From assembly GCF_003369915.1 (NCBI RefSeq), contig NW_022881603.1, positions 8,787,249 through 8,851,248 of the forward strand: 64,000 nucleotides of DNA, written 5' to 3'. The stretch comes from Drosophila miranda (lineage: Eukaryota; Arthropoda; Insecta; Diptera; Drosophilidae). Below the pieces are notes generated by a model that saw nothing but the letters and a program-made list of their open reading frames with translations, ran no database searches and had not been told where the DNA came from. Position 1 is the first letter of the stretch, and the number at the start of each line of letters is the position of its first letter. The translations under genes and the position numbers were made by a program. Positions 11,472-22,639 of this stretch are shown here, in pieces.

Positions 11472-13061
11472 TTTAGGACACATGTCGCCAGCTTCGCGGC
11501 AGTCAGACCTCCCGCAGTACTTCTTGCCACACCATTGCGTCCACAAGCAGGATAGTACAACCACCAAATTACGCGTAGTGTTCGATGGATCTGCCAAAAC
11601 AGCGTCTGGAGTATCACTGAATGATGCGCTAATGGCTGGACCCACCATCCAACCTAAAATTCTGATAACTCTGCTTCGTTTCCGCTTTTTATACCCGATA
11701 CTCAAAATGAGTATTGGGGTATATTAGATTTGTGGTAAAAGTGGATGTGTGTAACGTCCAGAAGGAATCGTTTCCGACCCCATAAAGTATATATATTCTT
11801 GATCAGCATCAATAGCCGAGTCGATTGGGCCCTGTCTGTCTGTCCGTCTGTCCGTCTGTCCGTCCGTCCGTCTGTCCGTCCCCTTCAGCGCCTAGTGCTC
11901 AAAGACTATAAAAGCTAGAGCAACGATGTTTTGTATCCAGACTTCTGTGATATGTCACTGCTACAAAAATATTTCAAAACTTCGCTCCGCCCACTTCCGC
12001 CCCCACAAAGGACGAAAACCTGTTGCATCCACAATATTGCACATTCAAGAAAACTAAAAACGCAGAATCATAGATAATGACCATATCTATCAGATTGCTG
12101 AATCTGGATCAGATCAAATCATTTTTATAGCCAATAGGAACAAATCAATTTGCAGTGGCTACGCAGCGCCCGACCTCACGCTCAGACTGATTTTCTGTCT
12201 CTCTCGCACGCACTCTTTGTCGTGTCGTTTAATATTAGCGGCGTCTGCCGGAGGAGAGCCATACTGACTAAGTATCGGGTATAACCGTAGAGTTGCGGTG
12301 TCCGCAGCAACTCACAAAGTTCCCCCTCGTTTAAAGTCGCCTTGTGTGGCGATATCTGCAAAATGTACCGCTGTTTACGCGTTTCCCATCCCGATACGCA
12401 CGTGCAGTGCATCCTATGGCGCAATGACCCGAAGGAGGAGATTCAGGAGTTCAAGTTGGAGACTGTTACTTACGGAACAAAACCTGCCGCTTTCTTAGCA
12501 ATTCGTGCTATGCATCAATTGGCAAATGATGAAGAGTTGCGTTTTCCGCTTGGAGCTGATGTTGTTCGAAGAGATTTCTATGTCGATGATCTCATATCTG
12601 GAGGGGACAGCATTGATTCTGTCATCAAGATTCGTCAGCAGGTAAAGGAGCTACTTTCGAAAGGATGTTTTCCCATACGTAAATGGTGTTCCAATGAACC
12701 CGCTGCTTTGGAAGGTGTATCGGAGGCGGATCGCGAAAAGTTCCTTACCTTTCATGACGGGACTGAAGTAACCAAGGCGCTTGGTCTAGTTTGGGATCCC
12801 ACCACGGACAATCTTCTGTTTAGCTTCGCTCACGTCGGAACCGCTGCATGCCCAATATCGAAGCGTTCGGTCCTGTCTACATTAGCTAGGTTCTACGATC
12901 CTCTAGGGCTCATCTCTCCCATCATCACAAAAGCTAAAATATTTATGCAGTCGCTATGGAACGAAAGCCTAAAGTTGAATTGGGATAAAAGCCTGCCCCA
13001 GGATCTACATACGACTTGGATTGAGCTGACTTCGCAGTTGTCGATGGTTAAAAACTTTAAG
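11462..13061 (+). pseudogene. BEL/Pao reverse transcriptase, split by ISY
   Basis: Coding resumes in the shifted frame with the segment KLRVVFDGSAK, typical of BEL reverse transcriptase. It is interrupted at 11690 by an ISY copy and continues at 12333. The catalytic box FYVDDLISGG lies at about 12575-12605, followed by the thumb/connection segment SLARFYDPLGL-like (about 12880-12915). The frame runs out at about 13061 into the LTR of the 17.6-like element. The RNase H domain expected next is absent, so a deletion accompanied or followed that insertion. Confidence 0.85.
11690..12332 (+). mobile_element. ISY/SGM element, copy 4 (internally deleted)
   Basis: About 640 bp with intact ISY ends but lacking the middle half of the 1.1-kb form. 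It sits inside BEL reverse transcriptase between T's, with no target duplication; the reverse-transcriptase frame is recognisable on both sides. It is younger than the BEL insertion that contains it. Confidence 0.88.
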
Positions 13062-13635
13062 TTTCCCCACATCCCATACACATTATGTTTATGTACAATT
13101 CATCCACCCCATCCACACAAGTAACAGGACCCCACTCAAGAATCAATAACTGTTTCTTCCCATACTCCAAGCTAGGGCCCCCCATAATATAAACAATGGA
13201 CCACATTGTTTCATAAACATTAGAATCACGCCACTCTCGAGAAATGGATTCTTTAGAATCACGCCACTCATGAGGACCAATCAAAGCTAGACATAAAACC
13301 AAGAAGTATCACATTTCAACTCCGTCATGTAATGCAACACCGATCGCCAGCAGTGGATGCCTTTCATCAAAGCCGACGCATCCCCAAATATCGATCCAGG
13401 CACGTACGCCACCGACACGAAGATGCAGCCGAGGAAAGCAACGCCCGAAGCCAGAGTCGGGAGTTCCAAGAGAAGGGCTCATGGAAACTAGCCAGCAGCA
13501 GAGAGATCAGTTCCGTTTGAGACAAGCAGACGTAAAGTTAAGTCGGGGAATTCAACCAATCTTGTGACATAAAGAAATTAAGTACTAAAAATAAAATCTT
13601 TTTTAAAAACTAAATTTCGAGTTGCGGATATTTAA
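13062..13635 (+). repeat. 5' LTR of 17.6-like element (lacks its first ~18 bp)
   Basis: Matches the surviving 3' LTR piece from TTCCCCACATCCC through AATCAATAACTGT, but the leading AGTGACATATCCATAA present at 18876 is absent. It is followed at 13637 by the primer-binding site, so its 3' boundary is near 13635. Confidence 0.75.
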
Positions 13636-13636
13636 C

Positions 13637-13654
13637 TGGCACAGTCGGTAGGAG
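13637..13654 (+). other. Primer-binding site of 17.6-like element
   Basis: TGGCACAGTCGGTAGGAG immediately follows the LTR. It resembles the serine-tRNA-type site of the 17.6/297 group, from memory. Confidence 0.7.
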
Positions 13655-13950
13655 TTAGTTTAAAATTAACTCCTATATTTCGGTAATGGTCAGCTTGTGT
13701 AATTTCTAATTACTGTGATCACGTAATCCCGGAATCGTTAATAATATTGTGAAATCCGCCAAAGAACCTATGTCTTACGAGCACATACGATTTGCAAAAC
13801 TAAAATTAAGTGAACTGAAGTAAGCGGAGATAGTGATCCACCAAGAACAGTGAAACACTAAATACAAAATCAAAAAACTTACAAGTGAACCAAAATAAAG
13901 TTAAAAACTACTGAAAACAAAACAAAACCCAATCAACACCAACATCATCA

Positions 13951-14885
13951 TTGAGCGAAATCCACTTGAACCAGGCACTGCTGTCGATCAGACAAATACC
14001 TGCCTATGACGGTTCATCTGGACAGCTAAGCTCATTTATCAAACGAATCGAATATGTATGCGGATTATATCCAACTGAAGATCTTCGCCAACAAAGGATC
14101 CTATTTGGAGCGACCGAGATCCAACTGTCAGGAGAGGCACAACGCATATCGCAAATGATACAACCCAACACGTGGCTCGAACTGAAGACGGCGCTGATCA
14201 ACGAGTTCAAAAATCACACACCATATGAAGAACTCTTACGACAACTATACACCACCAGATTCAACGGCAGTCTTCGTAAGTTTATAGAAGAATTAGAGAT
14301 AAAAGCATTATTAATAAACAATAAGCTAAACTTAGAAAACATACCAGAAAATAATGTCATTTATAAAAACGCTTTGAACAACACAATTAAAGATGTCATT
14401 ACTCGAAAACTTCCTGACAGAATGTTCATGACCTTAGCAAGAAAAGATATTACCACGTTGTCTAATCTTAAGAGGGCAGCACAAGAAGAAGGATTGTACG
14501 AAGCTAGTACAACAGATTCAGGTACAAATAAAGATCAATCGAAATCGTCTCAATCAAATCGAAAGAATGTTGGAAACTATTATGCAAATTAAAATTCTAT
14601 TAACTATCACAATCAAACTCAGAGTTCATCTGGAACAGGTCAGACTAATCGAACAAATCAAAATCAAAATTCCCAAAATCCTGGATTATACAATGAGTTC
14701 AAAAATTCTTTGAATCGAGGTAGGGCTCAGAATCCATTCAATCAGAAAATATCTCAAAACCAAGCTAGTGGGAGTGGACCCAACCAACCTACTAAAAGAG
14801 GGAGGGAGAGCCAGAGTGGCCAAACGAAGATGGACGTAAATTTTCATCAAGCCGCCTCGGAAGAAACCGAGGAGGACCCTATATA
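13951..14885 (+). pseudogene. Gag of 17.6-like element, interrupted
   Basis: A 213-codon frame followed by a TAA (14590-14592), after which the same frame stays open and Gln/Asn/Ser-rich to about 14885, as expected for the Gag tail. The stop is therefore a premature nonsense codon. The first codon in frame is TTG, giving MSEIHLNQ-like text only by alternative initiation, so the start has probably also mutated. The body (AYDGSSGQLSSFI...) is a capsid-like Gag of the 17.6/297 type. Confidence 0.75.
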
Positions 14886-14886
14886 A

Positions 14887-15311
14887 ACATTACCATTAAT
14901 AAAAGAATATTAAGGTGTATCGCTGACTCGGGATCATCGATCAACATCATGAAAGAAAATTATACAGATTCCGAGATAAAAGACGATAACCTTACGGTCC
15001 ATACCATCAATGGACCTGTCCGTTTAACTAAGAGTATAATGAGGAATGCGAACAAAACGTGTCCGTCCGTACAAAAGTTCTACATACATAACTTTTCCGA
15101 AAATTATGATATTTTATTAGGAAGAGAATACTTGATGGCAAGTAAAGCCGTCATCGATTACAGAAATGACACTGTAACACTAGGAGCTAGGTCGCACCCA
15201 ATCATTCAGAGTGGAGAAGCTATTGAAGCCGGCAAGACCGCACAGAAGTGCACTGATCCCTCTACAAAAGAAGAGAAGATCGCACCTAAGTGCCTTGACC
15301 CATCTCCATAG
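14887..15311 (+). pseudogene. Protease region of 17.6-like element, interrupted
   Basis: The frame reads a retropepsin active-site loop (CIADSGSSINIM) and later ILLGREYL, the second conserved protease motif. It ends at a TAG (15309-15311) before reverse transcriptase. The intended ATG-free polyprotein frame is broken between protease and the following 15435 frame, where another in-frame stop (TAA, 15421-15423) also occurs. Confidence 0.75.
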
Positions 15312-15434
15312 GGAGATCAATACTTCGCTTCCGCTCTAGACAGTGAATTAAGGGAATGTAATCAATTAAGATTGGAACACTTAAACGACGAAGAGAGGGA
15401 AGAGTTAAAGAAGGTCTTATAAGAGTTTAAGGAT

Positions 15435-18400
15435 GTGCAGTACAGAGAAGGTGACAATTTGACTTTCACAAGTACAATCAAGCACGAGATCAAAACTCTA
15501 CATGAAGACCCGGTCTACAGACGACCATACAAATATGCCCAGATACATGATCAGGAGGTAAACCAGCAAATCAAAGATATGATCAGGCAGGGAATAATTC
15601 GAAAGTCGAATTCTCCTTACTGCTCGCCCATATCTATGATTCCGAAGAAGATAGATGCTTCAGGAAAGAAAAAATATCGAATGGTAGTAGACTATAGAAG
15701 TCTAAATGAAATAACAGTTAAGGACAAATTCCAAACTCCACGAATGGATGAAATCCTAGACAAACTAGGTAAATGTCAGTATTTTACGACAATCGATTTA
15801 GCAAAAGGTTTCCATCAAATACCCATGGAACCTAGCTCAATCCCTAAAACTGCGTTCTCCACTAAGCATGGACATTACGAGTTCACTCGTATGCCCTTTG
15901 GGCTAACCACTGCCCCAGCTACCTTCCAAAGATGTATGAACAATCTGATAGAAGAGTTAATCTTCAAAGATTGCTTTGTATACTTAGATGACATCATTAT
16001 ATTTTCCACTTCATTGGAAGAACACTTGTTGTCACTAAGGAGAGTATTTGGAAAGTTGAGAGACGCCAACTTGAAGCTACAAATGGATAAATGTGAATTC
16101 ATGAAAAAGGAAACTGAATTCCTAGGTCATGTAGTCACTACTGAAGGAATAGTACCAAGTCCAGGCAAAATCTCTGCCATTGTCAAATTTCCAATACCAG
16201 AAACGACTAAACAAATAAAGTCATTCTTAGGTCTGTGCGGGTTCTACAGGAAATTCGTTCCTAATTTTGCAAACATAGCAAAACCCATGACACTCAAACT
16301 AAAGAAAGGAGCTGTCATAGACCCCAAGGAAGAAAAGTACGTCGAGGCATTTGAGAGACTAAAAGTACTCATCACCTCAGACCCTATCCTTGCGTTCCCA
16401 GACTTTGACAAAATGTTCACGGTAACAACCGACGCTAGTAACATAGCATTGGGAGCGGTTTTGTCACAAGAACACAAACCGATCTGCTACGCTAGCAGAA
16501 CCCTAAATGAACATGAAATAAACTATTCAGCCATCGAAAAGGAATTATTAGCGATCGTATGGGCAACCAAGTATTTCCGTTCATACCTGTTCGGTAGAAC
16601 ATTCGAGATACAAAGCGATCATAAACCCTTGATTTGGTTGAACAACCTCAAGGAGCCAAATATGAAATTACAAAGGTGGAAAATAAAACTGAATGAGTTT
16701 GATTTTAAAATGAAATATCTACCAGGCAAAGAAAATCATGTAGCTGATGCCTTATCAAGGGTAAAGATTAATGAAAATCTCCTTGGAGAAGCTTCCAATA
16801 GCGTTGGTGCAACTGTACATAGCGCACAGGAAGACAATCTAAATCACATTGCTATCACGGAAAGACCAATTAACTATTACAATCGGCAAATTGAGCTAAT
16901 AAAAGGCAATGAAGATAAGGTAGAAACAATTCGTTATTTTCACAAGCTAATCATCAAGATCACGTATAAGGAAATGACTAACACCTTAGCGAAGGATATA
17001 ATAAAGGAATATCTATGCACCAAAAAGAGCGCATTATATTTCCATAACGAAATAGATTTTCCTCCATTCCAAAAAGCCTATTTAGAAATCACTAATTCTA
17101 ACAATATAACCAAAGCTATTAAATCAAGCACGAAACTCCTAGATATTCAGAATTACGCTGAATTTAAAGAAACCATATTAAAGAATCATAAAGGCTTACT
17201 CCATCCAGGGATAGAGAAAACCGTCAATTGGTTTAGGGGAAAATACTATTACCCGGATTATCAAAAAATAATCCAAAACATCATAAACGAATGTCCTACT
17301 TGTAATATTGCCAAAACAGAGCATAGAAATACGAAGTTGGCATTCGAAACTACACCGGAAATACTGAACATCAGAGAGAAATACGTCATAGATTTCTATA
17401 TGGTTGGTAACCAACAGTTCCTATCATGTATTGACGTATACTCGAAGTTTGCCACTCTTGTAGAAGTAAAAAGCCGTGACTGGTTAGAAGCAAAAAGAGC
17501 CATCATGAAAGTTTTTAACGAGATGGGCAAACCAATTGAAATCAAAGCCGATAAAGATTCAGCTTTTATGTGCACAGCATTGCAAGCATGGCTGAATGCG
17601 GAAAACGTCAAAATAGAGATCACTTCCAGCAAAAATGGAATATCTGACGTAGAAAGATTTCATAAAACAGTAAATGAAAAATTGAGAAAAATATCTAGCG
17701 AGGATAACCCAGAAGATAGATTCACGAAGTTTGAATTAATTCTTTATACTTATAATCATAAAACCAAACATAATACCACAAATAGGACACCAGCTGATAT
17801 ATTCATTTATGCAGGCTCACCTGATTATGACACCCAACTAAATAAAGTGAATAAAATCACTCAATTAAATAAAAACCGCAATAAAATAGATGCAGTTAAT
17901 AGCGGAATAAACGTTATAAACAAACTAAATGAAGAAAAAGACAGGAATCAACAAATAGAAATTTTGATATTCAATCTACAACATTTCACAGAATATATCG
18001 AAGATATAGAACTAGGTATGCAATTAACTAGGCTCGGTATATTTAATCCAAAATTATTAAAACAAGACTACCTGGAACAAATAAATTCTGAGAAAATACT
18101 AAATATAAAAACCTCCACATGGCTAAAATCCGATACCAACGAAATTCTAATAATTTCCAACATTCCCAAAGACATTACAAAAGTACCAATCTATAAAATC
18201 GTTCCGTATCCAGACGAATTAAATAACATGTTAACAGATATGACATACGACAAGTACTACATAAAAAATGAAGAAGTATTTGTTAAAGAAACTAGATTGA
18301 AAACCAATGACAATTGTATAAAAGGAATTTTGATGCAAATTCCCACTAAATGTCCATATTCCAAAAATTTTCAAAACTTTCAAATAAACTTTATTGAACC

Positions 18401-18848
18401 CAATATACTAATCACATGGAATCTTCCAAAAACAACGCTAAACCAGAATTGTGTAAACCAAGACATCATAGCGGAAGGAAATACCATTATAAAAATCTAC
18501 AACTGTTCAATCCAATTAAATGAATTTACAATATCAAACACAATGTTAGATTTTGCCCAGAATGTTTATGTCAACAACAACATAACTACAATAAAACCAC
18601 TGTCGTATGTCCAAACTAATGAAATAATTATGCAATACACCAAATATAGTAACCTATTACAAATAAGTCTACTAATTTCATTTGTCATAATTATATTAGT
18701 ACTACTAAGTTATGTAGCTGTTAAATTTAAGAAAACTTCTAAAAGAGTCACGGTTAAATGTATTAACACTATAATAGAAGCAGAAGAGGAACCAACCTCA
18801 GCCACCGCACTTGACACCCCGTCACTATACCCGAGGGTAATCGCCTAG
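15435..18848 (+). pseudogene. Pol (RT-RNase H-integrase) fused in frame to an Env C-terminal part
   Basis: One 1137-codon frame. Reverse transcriptase occupies about residues 30-230, with the FVYLDDIIIFS box. RNase H is about 310-450 (TTDASN, IQSDHKPL). Integrase is about 580-800, with a zinc-binding H-H-C-C segment (HPGIEKT ... CPTC) and Asp/Asp/Glu catalytic residues (VIDFYM, KADKDSAF, SDVERFHK). From about residue 830 the text is no longer integrase-like. It resembles the end of an insect errantivirus envelope protein, with a strong membrane segment (LLQISLLISFVIIILVLLSY) and a short cytoplasmic tail. The front of env, including any signal peptide and cleavage site, is missing, so a deletion has fused pol to env in frame. 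It is not expected to make a working envelope. Confidence 0.8.
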
Positions 18849-18875
18849 GGACAGGCTAATAACAAACGTTGGGGG

Positions 18876-18982
18876 AGTGACATATCCATAATTCCCCACA
18901 TCCCATACACATTATGTTTATGTACAATTCATCCACCCCATCCACACAAGTAACAGGACCCCACTCAAGAATCAATAACTGT
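18876..18982 (+). repeat. 3' LTR fragment of 17.6-like element
   Basis: Begins AGTGACATATCC after a polypurine run and ends AATAACTGT, where BEL integrase coding resumes at about 18983. About 480 bp of the LTR expected from the 5' copy is gone. Confidence 0.8.
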
Positions 18983-20107
18983 AACTGGGCCAGCAAACAG
19001 GCCCTACCCCCAAAAAGCACGATGGCCTCACTGAATCCATTTCTGGATAGCTTTGGATTGCTGCGTGTTGGAGGCCGCCTCCAAAATGCCGAATTGGACT
19101 ACGACGCGAAGCCCCCGATCCTGCTTCCTAAGGGACATCCTGTCACTGTCTCTATTATTATCTTCTTTCACGAAAGGTTTCTCCACGCAGGAGCTCAAGG
19201 ATTGCTCGGACTGCTTCGGCAAAAATTCTGGCCTATTGGTGGACGCAAATATGTTGCGGGAATCATTCGCAAATGTGTTAGATGCTTTCGTTTGAAGCCA
19301 GTGCTGAGGGAACATATTATGGGAAACTTGCCTGCGGATCGCGTAAGGACTAATCCAGCATTCCACACAACGGGCGTTGATTTTTGCGGACCCTTTTATC
19401 ACAAGTCGGAAGTCAGAAGCAGGCCTCCTATCAAATGTTACATCGCTGTCTTCGTATGCTTTAGCACCAAAGCAACTCATTTGGAAGTCGTTCGGGATCT
19501 ATCTACAGAATCCTTTCTGGCAGCATTAAGGCGTTTTATAAGTCTACGTCCCAAACTTCGAATCATCTGGTCAGACAACGCTATAAATTTTGTAGGAGCA
19601 AAAAATGAGCTTTTGGAGCTTCGGCAAATGTTCCTCAGTGATCCTCATACGTCGGCTGTGTCACATCTCTGCGTTTCTAGTGGAATCGACTGGAAATTCA
19701 TCCCCCCTCGCTCACCTCATTTTGGGGGTTTGGGGGAGGCGGCTGTTAAAGCAGCTAAATATCATTTTCATCGCATCGTCGGGACCTACATTTTTACTCT
19801 TGATGAAAATGGAGAGAGAGAAAATGGAGCACGGCGTATCTTTCGATTCTTCAGGAGCGGAGCAAGTGGCGGTCATCGTCTCCAAACATCAAGCTAGGAG
19901 CGCTCGTCATGATCAAGGATTAAACGCTGCCACCATTAAGGTGGCCGCTTGGCCGCATTGAGAGCGTCATCCCAGGAAAAGATACCCATCAGGGTAGCCG
20001 TTATCCGCACTCAAAGATGCCTTTTCAAGAGGGCCGTTGGAAAAATAGCGGTTCTGCCCCTTCAGGATGGATCTGTTGAAAGCCTTTGCCTTCCAACGGG
20101 GGGTGAA
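18983..20107 (+). pseudogene. BEL/Pao integrase, degenerate
   Basis: Integrase of the outer BEL element. It shows the zinc-binding region (HERFLHAGAQGLL ... KCVRCFR), the core Asp residues (TTGVDFCGPF, IWSDNAINFVG) and the catalytic Glu region (HFGGLGEAAVKAAK). After about 19800 the frame shifts more than once and part of the C-terminal domain seems deleted. The recognisable end (RRLESVIPGKD-like, then GVAVIRTQ) is in another frame and runs to the 3' LTR at 20108. The upstream junction at 18983 is the ragged edge of the 17.6-like insertion. Confidence 0.82.
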
Positions 20108-20479
20108 TGTTCGGAGCAGAACCCAGCCGATTAGCTGCTTGCCAAATAGCACCTAATTCTTGGCCCTCAGACGCTTATTTTGTTTGTTACTTATGTCTAT
20201 GTCACTCATTTGTTTGTTAAAGCTTTGCGCGTGCTTGCCCTGCTAAACGCTCTCTGCCAGCTCGCTCTTCGCTATCTCCGCTTTGCGTCTGCCTACCCAC
20301 GTCAGCCGAGCGAAGCTGCGCTTAGCGATCGGAGCGGCAATGTAAAGGGCAGGCAAGCCACACTTGCAATTTGGATGTCACGCATTAAAGAACATATCGT
20401 AATTTTATTTCTGCGCCGAGTTTTATTTAATTCGAAATAATTAGTCGGCCGATTGGGGATAAAAAACATTATCTGCACA
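20108..20479 (+). repeat. BEL element 3' LTR
   Basis: 372 bp, TGTTCGGAGC to TATCTGCACA, matching the 5' LTR except at five positions. It is followed by the target duplication ATCTA (20480-20484). Confidence 0.92.
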
Positions 20480-21311
20480 ATCTATGATTTTGCGTTTTTA
20501 GTTTTCTCGTATCCTCAATATTGTGGGTGCAACAGTTCTTCGTCCTTTGTGGGGCGGAAGTGGGTGGGGCGAAATTTTTAGATATACTTTTTATAGTGAG
20601 ATCTAACAGGAGTGCGGATACCAAATTTGGTTACTCTAGCCTTAATAGTCTCTGAGATTTGTGAATATCCCCAGATTTGCATCCTTTGCGGGGGTGGAAG
20701 GGGGTGTTGCGAAATTTTGAAACAAACTCGTCTCAGTCCGATATATTAGGAGTGTGGATACCAAATTTGGTTGCTCTAGCTTTTATAGTCTCTGAGATCT
20801 AGGCGCTAATGTTTTACTCTAAGAAAAGCCGGCTATGCTACGTGTGTGTTAAAGAGAGACAGGGCGAGAAAAAATGAAATTGTTTTCTTGATGCTGGCTA
20901 TAATAATAATACGATCCAATTCAATTCTGCAGTCTAAAAGATATGGTCATTCTCTACGATTTTGCGTTTTTGGTTTTATCGTATCTTTAAAAATGTGGGA
21001 GCGGAAGTGGGCGGGGCGAAGTTTTGAAATATTTTTGTAGCAGTGACATATCACAGAAGTCTGGATCCAAAACATCGTTGCTCTAGCTCTTATAGTCTTT
21101 GAGCACTAGGTGCTGAAGGGGACGGACAGACGGACAGACGGACGGACGGACGGACGGACAGACAGACAGGGCTCAATCGACTCGGCTATTGATGCTGATC
21201 AAGAATATATATACTTTATGGGGTCGGAAACGATTCCTTCTGGACGTTACACACATTCACTTTTACCACAAATCTAATATACCCCAATACTCATTTTGAG
21301 TATCGGGTATA
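20480..21311 (-). mobile_element. ISY/SGM element, copy 3, 5' part
   Basis: Continuation of the ISY copy split at 8538. It ends GAGTATCGGGTATA, the reversed ISY start. Its GGAC/AGAC microsatellite is at about 21120-21170. A short segment near 21000 (a CAGATTTTCGTCC-type stretch) is missing relative to other copies. Confidence 0.85.
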
Positions 21312-21804
21312 AAAAACAAAGGAAACTCTTTCGCTTTGACTTTTGACAATTTGTGCATTGATTTGGAAAATAGCTCTTCCACAGAATCGGTGCACTCTCC
21401 ATATGAAAATGACATGGAAAGCGGCGAAACAAAAGAGAAAAGCGCAGCAGCCAAGTCCCATGAAAGTTGTCCATACTCTTTCGGAAGGCAAACAGCACAT
21501 CTCTCCGTATATTCGGTTCACCCCTGGCCGGAGTGTATAAGCAGGAAAATTGGGCAGCAAAATTTTGGCTGCACGTTCAACATATTTAATACAGTTCAAC
21601 CGGGTTTGGCTTTGGCTTTGGCATGGCTCGACCTGGTCGGGTCTGCTCTGAGGGCTCTTGACACACATCCGCCTTATCAGGGCCTTATCAGCTGGGGGGA
21701 GGAGAACCTAAACACAGACAGACCTAGACGGAGACAGAGACAAAGAGTAAGTAGCAATCAATGTCAGGGCGCAGTTTCAGTTGAGTTCAGCATCTCTCAG
21801 AGAA
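21312..21804. other. Intergenic DNA upstream of small peptide gene
   Basis: No gene seen; a plus-strand frame at 21336-22016 overlaps the small peptide gene in another frame and is a shadow. A TATA-like GTATAAGC at about 21534-21541 could serve the gene at 21805, but the distance would require a long 5' leader. Confidence 0.4.
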
Positions 21805-22021
21805 ATGTTCGCCGCAATGAATCTCTGGCTTATTCTGTTTTTGATTGGCCTGATCCAAGGCCGCTCCATTATGCGAGACAGCCAGGAGGTGAGCTCATTG
21901 CCAGAAGGCTGCTCTTTAGTGTCTGTTTTCCATCTGCCTTTCTCAGTGGCCGACAACCCACCCAGATCCCACCATCTTTGAGTACCCGCCGACCGAAAAT
22001 CAGGAGCTCTTTTTAGATTAA
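21805..22021 (+). CDS. Small secreted peptide, two exons, function unknown
   Basis: Exon 1 is 21805-21888 and exon 2 is 21947-22021, with a 58-bp GT-AG intron in phase 0 (GAG/gtgagc ... tctcag/TGG). The predicted product is 52 aa. It begins MFAAMNLWLILFLIGLIQG, a good secretion signal, and the mature part is short, acidic and proline-rich (TTHPDPTIFEYPPTENQ), ending ELFLD. A second in-frame ATG (21817) would also leave a signal. It is convergent with the DptB homologue, 64 bp away. Its size, secretion and place among diptericins suggest an immune or haemolymph peptide, but I recognise no family. The reading frame is undamaged. Confidence 0.65.
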
Positions 22022-22084
22022 TCGTTTTTAATGTGAATTATAATTAAATAAAATAAATTTCGATGGTTTGATCTATCAAATTCC

Positions 22085-22525
22085 TTAGAATCTAAACGTG
22101 TACTGTCCTCCGGCTCCCCTTTGGGGACGACTGTTGCCGTAGGGTCCGCCCAAGTGCTGGCCGTAGTGGCCCGTGGCATCGAAGCAGTGTCGGCCGTTCG
22201 GGCTCTGCTACACGGTGGCACGGCCGTTCAGGCTGAGGTCGAAGCCCTGGCGAGGGCTGCCGCCGCCGCCTCCCTGAAGCTGCCACTGGCGAAGCACTCG
22301 CGGATGGTCCACCTCCACATCAATGAAATCGGGGAAAAACTATCGAATTCAGGGCCATTAGATGATATATTCCTTCTGCAGTTCTCTCCCTGGATTGCTT
22401 ACCTCCGAAGGTTCCACATAGACCAAATGCTGTTCATCTGCCAGCGGATAAGCAACGGCTGGGGCACAGAGGCAGGCGCAGGCACAGGCCAGACTCAACA
22501 GCAGGAGGCTTGAACTGAATTCCAT
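22085..22525 (-). pseudogene. DptB: Diptericin B homologue with nonsense codon
   Basis: Diptericins are secreted glycine-rich antibacterial peptides induced through the Imd pathway. Exon 1 is 22525-22403, the intron 22402-22340 (63 bp, GT-AG, phase 0), and exon 2 is 22339-22085. Exon 1 gives a signal peptide (MEFSSSLLLLSLACAC...) and the propiece start (AVAYPLADEQ). Exon 2 gives the glycine-rich domain (QLQGGGGGSPRQGFDLSLNG) and a normal C-terminus (HLGGPYGNSRP ... QYTFRF). At codon 85 of 125 the expected Trp of the VWQSPNGRH segment is TAG (plus strand 22208-22210), which removes the last third of the mature peptide. Promoter and splice sites look intact. Assignment to B rather than A rests on the propiece and SPRQGFDLSLNGR motif. 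Confidence 0.88.
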
Positions 22526-22576
22526 ATTGTGGGCTTTACTTGGAGAACTGAATGCTGGACAGAGACAAGCTCCCTT

Positions 22577-22633
22577 CTTTTATACCTCGGATCAGGGTCT
22601 TATCAATTGATTCCCCGCGGTCAGGGAATCCCA
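22577..22633 (-). promoter_or_regulatory. DptB promoter: TATA box and two kappaB-like sites
   Basis: On the minus strand a TATA box GGTATAAAAG (22577-22586) lies about 50 bp upstream of the DptB ATG. Further upstream are GGGGAATC (22609-22616, seen as GATTCCCC on plus) and GGGAATCCC (22624-22632). Two clustered kappaB sites next to a TATA box are the classic Imd/Relish diptericin arrangement. This signal is preserved although the coding sequence is interrupted. Confidence 0.75.
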
Positions 22634-22639
22634 TCGGAG

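Larger units (their letters stand above)
13062..18982 (+). mobile_element. 17.6/297-like LTR retroelement with env remnant
   Basis: A gypsy-superfamily element nested in the BEL copy. It has an incomplete 5' LTR, a primer site, gag, protease, pol and an envelope-derived tail, then a polypurine tract (GTTGGGGGAG, about 18868-18876) and only the first 107 bp of the 3' LTR. The AGTGAC LTR start and TGGCACAGTCGGTAGGAG primer site resemble the 17.6/297 group of insect errantiviruses, from memory. Several stops, the missing LTR ends and a pol-env fusion make it non-functional. Confidence 0.85.
8539..20479 (+). mobile_element. BEL/Pao-type LTR retrotransposon with two nested insertions
   Basis: Two 372-bp LTRs (8539-8910 and 20108-20479) flank a gag-pol region of BEL/Pao type. 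The 5-bp target duplication ATCTA lies at 8534-8538 and 20480-20484. The LTRs differ at 5 positions by eye. Inside, reverse transcriptase is split by an ISY (11690-12332), and the region between reverse transcriptase and integrase is replaced by a 17.6-like element (13062-18982), with the BEL RNase H part missing. The copy is dead. I recall a D. miranda neo-Y element, TRAM, with LTRs of about this length, but identity needs a sequence comparison. Confidence 0.9.

Noticed and set aside
15435..18848. A functional infectious errantivirus
   Set aside because: Gag and protease stops, loss of the front of env and broken LTRs make activity implausible.
22403..22525. A frameshift in the DptB signal peptide
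   Set aside because: A first reading dropped four bases of the GCC/TGC repeat. Re-reading gives 41 in-frame codons ending in phase 0 at the donor, so exon 1 is intact.
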